From Brevibacterium sp. CBA3109 (lineage in GTDB: Bacteria > Actinomycetota > Actinomycetes > Actinomycetales > Brevibacteriaceae): 64,000 bases of DNA. A program made the position numbers and the translations under genes. The notes under the pieces are model-generated. The model saw only the letters and a list, made by a program, of their open reading frames with translations. It did not search any database and was not told the origin of the DNA. Below are positions 57,747 through 64,000 of the stretch, one piece after another. How positions within the stretch are numbered: position 1 is the stretch's first letter; every line of letters begins with the position of its first letter. The stretch lies in NCBI RefSeq assembly GCF_040256645.1, contig NZ_CP158281.1, forward strand, positions 3,596,001 to 3,660,000, written 5' to 3'.

Positions 57747-58112
57747 CTACTTCTTGTCCAGAACCTTCTTGAGTACTGTCGCGTCGCTGATGTCGTCGCG
57801 CTTTGACGCGGTCAAAAGGGTGAGTTTGCCCTTCTTTGCGTAGTCCTTCAGCTGTGCGAGAGCCTCGGCGTGGTCATCGTCCTTGAGCTCCTCCCGGTAG
57901 CGCCGGGAGAACTCCTGAAACTTATCGGGATCGTGTGAATACCACTTGCGCAGATCGGTCGAAGGAGCGAGATCCTTCAGCCAATCATCGAGTTCAGCCT
58001 TATCCTTGCTGACCCCGCGCGGCCAGATGCGGTCGACGAGGACGCGAGTGCCGTCGCTGTTGACCGGATCATCGTAGATCCGACGAACCTGGACCTGATG
58101 CTTCTCTGACAT
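57747..58112 (-). CDS. DUF488 family protein (YeaO-like)
   Basis: A 121-residue protein with the YeaO-type core: VRRIYDDPVNSDGTRVLVDR then IWPRGVSKDKAELDDWLKDL, KWYSHDPDKFQEFSRRY, and LLTASKRDD. The start MSEKHQ has GAGGAGG upstream. It is distinct in size and sequence from the DUF488 protein at 6210-6782. Function is unknown. Confidence 0.9.
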   Translation of the reverse strand: MSEKHQVQVRRIYDDPVNSDGTRVLVDRIWPRGVSKDKAELDDWLKDLAPSTDLRKWYSHDPDKFQEFSRRYREELKDDDHAEALAQLKDYAKKGKLTLLTASKRDDISDATVLKKVLDKK

Positions 58113-58265
58113 GTTCGTCCTCCTCATTCTGCGGTGCTGGTGTGGTCCTGATTTCAGTCTAAGACAGAAGAAGTCAGAGGCAAGGCGAGAATACTCGGAC
58201 CCCTTCGTGACCCGTTCGAGCGTAGACTCGACGCCTGAACACCAGTGTGCTGATGCGAGGCGGCG

Positions 58266-59021
58266 ATGACTGAGATTCCGAGGATCAATCGGCTCTTCCC
58301 CGACCAGGCCAAGGGCGTGAAACTGTCAGAGGCCCTGGCATTTCCCTGCGATGGTGACCAGTGGGTGCGTGCAGTGTTCGTGGCTTCGGTCGATGGGGCC
58401 GCGACCATCGCCGGTCACGCCGGAGGCCTGGGCAATGACATCGACAAGCAGCTGTTCGCCCTCAACCGAGCATTGGCAGACGTCATCCTCGTCGGCGCCG
58501 GCACTGCCAGGACCGAGGTCTATGGTCCCGCCGAAGACGATCCGCAATGGTGGCAGCTGCGCGAGAACCGCAGCCCCACACCACCCATGGCGGTGGTCTC
58601 AGCCAGCTTGGACCTCGATTTCTCAGCCGCGCTGTTCACCGAGGCTCCCCAGTCTGCCCGGACCATCCTCATCACCCGCGCAGACGCACCAGCTCAGGCA
58701 CGTGCACAGGCTGCTGAGGTCGCCGAGGTGATCGTGGCCGGTCAATCCTCCGTTGACCTGAGCGCGACGATCGCTGAACTCCGGTCGCGTGGATTCGCCC
58801 GGATCGTGTGCGACGGTGGACCGCAGCTGTTCACCGACCTGCTCGAGGCGCGAGGCATCGACGAACTGTGTCTGACCCGAAGCCCGAGTTTGGTCGCCGG
58901 GACCGAGACGAGGATCCTGCACGGTGCCCGGTTCGATCCACCGGTCGAACTCGAGCTGAAGACCCTCTACGGCACCGACGACGGCTTTCTCTATCTGCTC
59001 TACCGTCCGGCAGGGTCGTAG
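58266..59021 (+). CDS. Pyrimidine reductase / RibD C-terminal domain protein
   Basis: A 251-residue reductase of the RibD_C family: VRAVFVASVDGAATIAGHAG, DVILVGAGTARTEVYG, and ARIVCDGGPQLFTDLL are the typical NADPH-binding segments. GAGGCGG precedes the ATG. Proteins of this actinobacterial subgroup are annotated as pyrimidine reductases, but no other riboflavin gene is nearby, so a riboflavin role is not supported. Confidence 0.88.
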   Translation: MTEIPRINRLFPDQAKGVKLSEALAFPCDGDQWVRAVFVASVDGAATIAGHAGGLGNDIDKQLFALNRALADVILVGAGTARTEVYGPAEDDPQWWQLRENRSPTPPMAVVSASLDLDFSAALFTEAPQSARTILITRADAPAQARAQAAEVAEVIVAGQSSVDLSATIAELRSRGFARIVCDGGPQLFTDLLEARGIDELCLTRSPSLVAGTETRILHGARFDPPVELELKTLYGTDDGFLYLLYRPAGS

Positions 59022-59071
59022 GGACGAGCCGTAAGGACGAGCCGTGGGGATGAGTCGTAGGGACGAGCCGT
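59015..59071 (+). repeat. Short direct repeats after the reductase gene
   Basis: GTCGTAGGGACGAGCCGT occurs identically at 59015-59032 and 59054-59071, with a partial copy AAGGACGAGCCGT between them. The first copy contains the stop codon of the reductase. Probably slippage-derived. Confidence 0.8.
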
Positions 59072-59178
59072 GTCGGGATGCAAGAATGTGAGTATAGAAC
59101 CGAGCCCTGTGATCCCGCAGTCGCGCATGATCGCATGATCGGTGGCCGTAGTACCCGTGCACACTCGACAGGACAGTG

Positions 59179-59778
59179 ATGACTCAAGCTCGCGAGACCA
59201 GACCGCAGCCGGCTGCCGGTGCGGAGATCGGCTCCCTGATCGGTGGAGCATTCGGCCTGGTGTTCCTCATCGTCGACAGTGCATCGTTCTCTACCCTCGG
59301 CCGCATCCTCGTTCTCGTCATGGGAATCGCGGCATTCGCCGCCATCGCCTTCTTCGCAATGCGTTCCCTGGGCCGGATGAAGCGCGCTCAGATCTCCTCA
59401 GCGAATTCAGCCGAGGGGCAGGATGAGGTTTCGCCTGGCAGGGCCGTGCCCTTCGGACGCAGCTACTGGATCATCGTCGGGGTCGAAGCGCTCGCCCTCT
59501 TCGGCGGCACGCGCCTATTGAGCGGTCTCGGGCATCCCGAACTCGGCGTGGCCTGGGTGGCATTCGTTGTCGGCACCCACTTCTATGCTCTCGGCCACGT
59601 GTTCAAACTCAATCGGTTCCACATTCTCGCTACGGTCGTCACCCTGTGCGGGATAGCCGGTTTCATCGCCTTCTTCGCCTCGATCCCAGCGTTCATCCCG
59701 ATCTTGGGTGGAATCATTCCCGGATTCGTCCTCCTGGCGTTCGGCCTCTGGGCGCTCGTCGCAGTCGACGAACGCTGA
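59179..59778 (+). CDS. Hypothetical membrane protein
   Basis: A 199-residue protein with about six hydrophobic segments in two groups separated by a polar loop near residues 70-90 (QISSANSAEGQDEVSPGRAV). No family is recognised. AGGA lies about 7 nt before the ATG; a GTG one codon upstream is also possible. It is monocistronic and convergent with the tricorn gene. Confidence 0.78.
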   Translation: MTQARETRPQPAAGAEIGSLIGGAFGLVFLIVDSASFSTLGRILVLVMGIAAFAAIAFFAMRSLGRMKRAQISSANSAEGQDEVSPGRAVPFGRSYWIIVGVEALALFGGTRLLSGLGHPELGVAWVAFVVGTHFYALGHVFKLNRFHILATVVTLCGIAGFIAFFASIPAFIPILGGIIPGFVLLAFGLWALVAVDER

Positions 59779-59820
59779 GACGCCGCTGCGCGAGTGCCGG
59801 ACGAGCGCCCCCACGCGAGC

Positions 59821-59878
59821 GTCATAGTGGACTTGCGTTCGAAATCTCGGGCGAAATCGAACGCGAGTCCACTATGAC
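59821..59878. terminator. Long bidirectional hairpin
   Basis: Two 22-nt arms (59821-59842 and 59857-59878) pair with a single G-U and a 14-nt loop, between convergent genes. Confidence 0.78.
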
Positions 59879-59939
59879 GAGCAGATCGCGCCGGAGGCAG
59901 AACCGCATGGGCGCCGTCGCCGGTATACCTTGGCCGGTA

Positions 59940-62900
59940 CTAGTCCGTCGGGGTACCTGGGGCCTGGACCTGCGGCGATGACTGCACTCGTGGGGCAGGG
60001 AAGTCCGGGGCGGTGGCCGCGGGTACAGCATCCAGGCCAGCGAGCACCTCGGCGATGGCACGGTCGAGCTGCAGATCATCGTCGCTGAACAGCTGCGAGG
60101 GATCGTGCTCGACCTCGATGTCCGGCTCGACGCCGTAGTTCTCCACATCCCAGCCCTTGCCCTCGAGCCAGAAGGCATAACGAGGCTGCGTCACGCCGGT
60201 GCCGTCGACCAGATCGTAGCGACCGTCGATGCCGACGACTCCGCCCCAGGTGCGGACTCCGATGACAGGGCCGAGTCCCTTGGCCTGCACGCGGGCATTG
60301 ATGATGTCACCGTCGGAGCCCGAGAACTCGTTGGCTACGAAGGCCACCGGACCACGGCGGGAATCTTCCGGGTCGGGAAGCATCGTGTCGTAGCTCCTGG
60401 ACGCGTTCCAGGCGATGACCCTGTCCGCGAAGCGTTCGGCGACCAGGGCACTCGTGTGACCACCCCGGTTGAACCGGACATCGGCGATGACGCCCTCGGC
60501 GGACATCGCCTGCCGCAGGTCACGGTGGAGCTGAGCCCAACCACCGGCCATCATGTCGGGGACGTGGACATAGCCGACTCGGCCACCGGACTTTCCCGCC
60601 ACGTACTCGCGCCGGGAGCGGACCCAGTCCTGGTAGCGCAGCTTCTCCTCATTCGCCAGAGGAATGATCGCGACCACGCGATCCTTGCGTCCCCGCCGCA
60701 GGGTGAGCTCCACGATCGAGTCCGCCGTTCCCACCAGGTGGGCGGCTGGGCCGCGGACCTCGTCGACCGGCTGACCGCCCACAGCGACGATGAGATCACC
60801 GTCGCGGGCTCCGACGCCGGCTTGGCGCAGTGGTGACCTGGCGGCTGGGTCACTGCTCTCACCGGGCAGGATGCGGGCAATCTGCCAGCCCTGCCCAGTC
60901 CGTTCCAGATCCGCACCCAAGAAGCCGAGCTTCTTCGCCTGATCACCGGGTGGGCTGGACGGCAGCACATAGGCATGTGAGGTGTTGAGCTCGCCCACGG
61001 TCTCCCACAGAATGTCGACGAGGTCGTCATGGGTCAGCGCCTTCGCGGCAACTCGGCGCCAGCGCAGGGTCACACCTTCCCAGTTCACCCCGTTCATGTC
61101 CGCACGCCAATAGTGGTCGCGCATGATTCGGGAGTTCTCCTCGAACATCTGCAGCCATTCAGCCCGCTGATCGAGTTCGAACCGCAGACGCGTGAGGTCC
61201 ACGGAGACCGTATCGTCGTCATCGGCTTCGACCTTGCGGGTGGCCGGTCGCACCGCGACACCGCCATCGTTGGTCACGATGATGAGCTTGCCGTCACCGG
61301 TCACCGAATAGTCATCGGCCTTGTCGACGACGGTGGAGACCTTGCGTTTGGCGAAGTCGAAGTACTGGACCATTTCGCCCGGTTTCTCACCGGCGTCGCC
61401 GGAGTGCTTGTCGCCGAGCTCACCGTCTTCGGCATCACCGGTGCGCATCCACAGGACGCCGCCCTCGGCAGCGTTCAGATTGCGGAAGACACCAGAAGAG
61501 ACCGGGAACGCCACGATCCTCTCCTCTGCTCCCGCCAGGTCGACCTCCGTGGTGACGACGGTCTTCTCAGCCTTCGCCTTGTCCGCTTTCGAAGTCTCAT
61601 CGGTGACCTCACTGATCGCCCACCCGCTGGCACTCGGCCCGAAGGGTGCGGGCTCGGTTGAACTCAGCGGCAGCAGCCACGGCCTGGTCACACCGTTGAA
61701 CGACAGGTCGAAGGAATGCTGATTGTAGGAGGGATCGAAGGTCCGGTCCGAGAGGAACGCGAGGTATTTGCCATCGGCTGTGAATGCCGGCGAGAAGTCA
61801 TTGAACTTCCCGCTAGTCAGCGCCTGACCCTCATGGTCGGACTTGGTGTCGACGAGCATCAGCCGTTCCACCCTGGGTCGGCTGCGACCACACGAGGTAG
61901 CGTCCGTCCGGAGAGAAGCGAGGGGTCCTGGCCTCCCCGAAGCCCGAATGCCCGACGAGTCGGGTTCTGCCATTTCCGACCTCGACGAGGCGGATGCTGC
62001 CGTCATGGGAGATCGTGGCCAAGGTCTTCCCCGCCGGATCGGAGGCCATGTCGAGGACACGTCCCAGGGCTCCGGCCCCGATTCGCCGAGGCGGCTTGTC
62101 GGCGGAGACCGCCCGCACCTCGATCGAGTCCTCGCCCTCGACATCGGTGATGTACGCGGCGAGCCCGGTCTGCCCGAGGACGACGGGTTCACGGGTGCGG
62201 ATCGACGAATCCGCGCACAGCGCCCGTGCAGGACCTTCGCGATGGGCCAGCCAGAAGGTCTTTCCGCGCCATTCCACCACCGAGGCGTTGCCGCCGTGAT
62301 CTGGGACGATATTCAAAGTGCTGGAGGTGGGATCGACATGGAGCGGCTGCACTCCGGTTCCGGGAAGCACCACGTTCAGGGTTCTGATCTGCGCGTCGAG
62401 GCTGTCGAGGATGCGTATCTCCCCGTGGCTGTGCCACACGATGCGGGTTCCATCGGTCGTAGCATCGCGGACATAGCCCTCGGCCTCGGTCTGGAATGTC
62501 AGCTGCCGAGGTTCACCGGCCGCGGCCTGATCCGATCCCCTGGTCCCGGTCTGTGTCGCCAGACCGTCCCAGATCCACAGATTGGCCTGCTCATGCGCAT
62601 GATCCGGGAAGGCAGCGGCACGGTCCGAAGTGAAGACCAGCGAGTCACCGACCCAGATCGGATCGGTCAGCGATGCCTCTTCCTCACGCAGCAGGCGCTG
62701 CCACTGGGCACCAGTTCCCGAGGCGTCGGCGACGCGATCGAGCCACAGCCTGGGCGCGGTGCCGCCGCGGTAGCGCTTCCAATGTGCGGGCGGACGACTG
62801 AACGGTGTGGACAGAGCGGTGACACCTGAGTGGTGCCGGTCCAACCCAGAGGCCCGACCCAGCGACAGGCGTTCGACGCCGCCGTCGAGGTCAACGGACT

Positions 62901-63252
62901 TCACAACATGATTGCGGACCTCGAACTCACCGGCATTGGACCCGATGAGAATGTGACGTTCATCTGCCCACCCGAGCATCGTCGTCGTCGTTCCACCCAA
63001 CCAGCTCAGCCGTCGCAGGGCCCCGGAGGCCACCTCGGCGAGCATGAGTTCAGGGTGCCCATCACGGAAAGACACATAGGCGATATGCGTTCCGTCCGGC
63101 GAGATCCGCGGACTGCGGACTGGGACATGATCGGAGGTCAGGCGCCATGCGCGCCCACCAGCTGACGGGACGATCCAGACGTCGTCGTCGGCGGTGAAGG
63201 TGATGAGATCACCGTGGATGTGCGGGTACCGGAGGTAAGAATACTGAGTCAC
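59940..63252 (-). pseudogene. Tricorn protease homologue interrupted by a frameshift
   Basis: Two overlapping frames together make one tricorn-like peptidase of about 1,100 residues. The 5' frame (GTG 63252 to a stop at 61831) encodes the beta-propeller half, starting VTQYSYLRYPHIHGDLITFT. The 3' frame, readable from about 61870 to 59940, gives the rest: the C1/PDZ region with LRQAGVGARDGDLIVAVGGQ and the catalytic core with ELNTSHAY and NEFSGSDGD. The switch falls at a GGG run (CCC at 61871-61873 on the plus strand); deleting one G rejoins the frames as SQPTQVERLML. It may be a true recent mutation, a sequencing error or programmed slippage. Confidence 0.85.
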
Positions 63253-63259
63253 GTGACCC

Positions 63260-63265
63260 ACATTA
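63260..63265 (-). promoter_or_regulatory. -10 box of the tricorn gene (leaderless)
   Basis: On the minus strand TAATGT ends 7 nt before the GTG at 63252; no SD is present. Confidence 0.42.
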
Positions 63266-63311
63266 CAAGCTTGGGCGCCGAGGTGACGCGGCCCATGCGG
63301 CCCCTGACCAA

Positions 63312-63317
63312 TAGAAT
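63312..63317 (+). promoter_or_regulatory. -10 box of argS (leaderless)
   Basis: TAGAAT ends 6 nt before the argS ATG at 63324, with no SD between. The spacing puts the transcription start at or next to the A of ATG. Confidence 0.55.
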
Positions 63318-63323
63318 GGTGAC

Positions 63324-64000
63324 ATGCCATCTTTGACTTCGCTTCTCAACGATCGTTTCGCACTCGCCCTCGAACAGTCCTTCGGCGAGGATTTCACGCG
63401 ACGCGACCCCGTGATCAGGAGCAGCCAGTTCGCCGATTTCCAGGCCAACGTGGCCTTGCCTCTGGCGAAGGAGCTGAAGTCCAAACCCCGCGACATCGCG
63501 ACCACGATCGTGGACAACCTCGACCTCGCCGGCATCTGTGAGACCCCCGAGATCTCCGGCCCCGGCTTCATCAACCTCACCTTCACCCCCGAATTTCTGG
63601 CGACCACGCTGAACCAGACAAACGCAGCCGAGGTCGAGTCCGAGACGGCCGGAGCGCGGATCGTCATCGACTATTCGGCGCCCAACGTCGCCAAGGAGAT
63701 GCACGTCGGCCACCTGCGGACCACCGTCGTCGGCGACGCACTCGCTCGCACGCACGAACTCTTCGGCAACACCGTCGTGCGCCAGAACCACATCGGCGAC
63801 TGGGGCACCCCGTTCGGCATGCTCATCGAACACCTCCTCGACGTCGGCATCGAATCGGAGACGGCCCAGGACATCTCGGCCAACCCGAATGCCTTCTACC
63901 AGGCCGCTCGTGAGAAGTTCGACAGCGACGCCGACTTCGCCACCCGCGCACGTGCCCGGGTGGTCGCGCTGCAGGGCGGGGACAAGCAGACTCTCGAACT
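63324..64000 (+). CDS. argS: Arginyl-tRNA synthetase (5' part, runs off the window)
   Basis: The first 225 codons of a class I synthetase that charges tRNA-Arg. The N-terminal additional domain begins MPSLTSLLNDRFALALEQSF. The catalytic start DYSAPNVAKEMHVGHLRTT contains the HIGH-type motif HVGH, followed by RQNHIGDWGTPFGMLIEHL. It is divergent from the tricorn gene, with 71 bp between the two start codons. The C-terminal part lies beyond the window. Confidence 0.96.
   Translation, partial: MPSLTSLLNDRFALALEQSFGEDFTRRDPVIRSSQFADFQANVALPLAKELKSKPRDIATTIVDNLDLAGICETPEISGPGFINLTFTPEFLATTLNQTNAAEVESETAGARIVIDYSAPNVAKEMHVGHLRTTVVGDALARTHELFGNTVVRQNHIGDWGTPFGMLIEHLLDVGIESETAQDISANPNAFYQAAREKFDSDADFATRARARVVALQGGDKQTLE

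Noticed and set aside
63249-63258. GTCACGTGAC palindrome, considered as a parS site
   Set aside because: Only the 8-bp TCACGTGA core matches parS; the outer bases differ at most positions, and it overlaps the tricorn start codon.

Overview
This window is a high-GC Gram-positive chromosome segment centred on the replication origin. The order jag-rsmG-parA-parB, yidC-yidD-rnpA-rpmH, dnaA-dnaN-recF-dciA-gyrB-gyrA-DUF3566-tRNA-Ile-tRNA-Ala, together with DUF6049-murJ-trxB-trxA-cwlM and the block ponA-GT87-like-rpsF-ssb-rpsR-rplI-dnaB, is typical of Actinomycetota. A Micrococcales genome, perhaps Brevibacterium-like, is my inference from gene content; no rRNA is present to test it. I see no insertion sequence, prophage or CRISPR array.

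Layout. 0-10 kb: the end of the dnaB cluster, then an accessory stretch (ABC exporter pair, VOC protein, DUF445, DUF2945/DUF488 pair, M20 deacylase plus MFS carrier, an orphan gene). 10-16 kb: the minus-strand operon ponA, GT87-like membrane protein, rpsF, ssb, rpsR, rplI, closed by a strong hairpin. 16-20 kb: acyl-CoA ligase and CCA-adding enzyme. 20-30 kb: plus-strand cell-envelope and redox block (NUDIX, DUF6049, MurJ, a separate membrane pseudokinase, TrxB, TrxA, CwlM-like protein). 29.7-32.6 kb: about 2.8 kb with essentially no convincing gene but ten ParB-binding parS-like palindromes, with an eleventh inside parB. 32.5-38.6 kb: minus-strand parB, parA, rsmG, jag, yidC, yidD, rnpA, rpmH. 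38.6-41.2 kb: dnaA flanked on both sides by DnaA boxes, with oriC most likely in the dnaA-dnaN gap. 41-50 kb: dnaN, recF, dciA, gyrB, gyrA, DUF3566, tRNA-Ile, a 38-residue microprotein and tRNA-Ala. 50-64 kb: accessory genes (drug-type MFS, K+ channel, a second identical tRNA-Ala, aldehyde dehydrogenase, reductases, TetR/MFS operon, a tricorn protease broken by a frameshift) and the start of argS.

How it works together. DnaA, oriC, DnaN, RecF, DciA, DnaB, SSB and gyrase make up replication initiation and elongation. ParA, ParB and the parS cluster form the segregation machinery next to the origin. MurJ, the pseudokinase, the CwlM-like protein and PonA are peptidoglycan export, regulation and polymerisation parts. 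TrxB and TrxA each have their own promoter with the same GGAAT-N18-GTT geometry, which indicates a SigR/SigH-type disulfide-stress sigma factor.

Most notable signals: the dense, roughly evenly spaced parS array in a gene-poor zone; a ParB with a low-complexity linker of about 336 residues; a CwlM-like protein whose amidase domain appears to have lost its zinc ligands; the paired SigR-type promoters; and the frameshifted tricorn gene.
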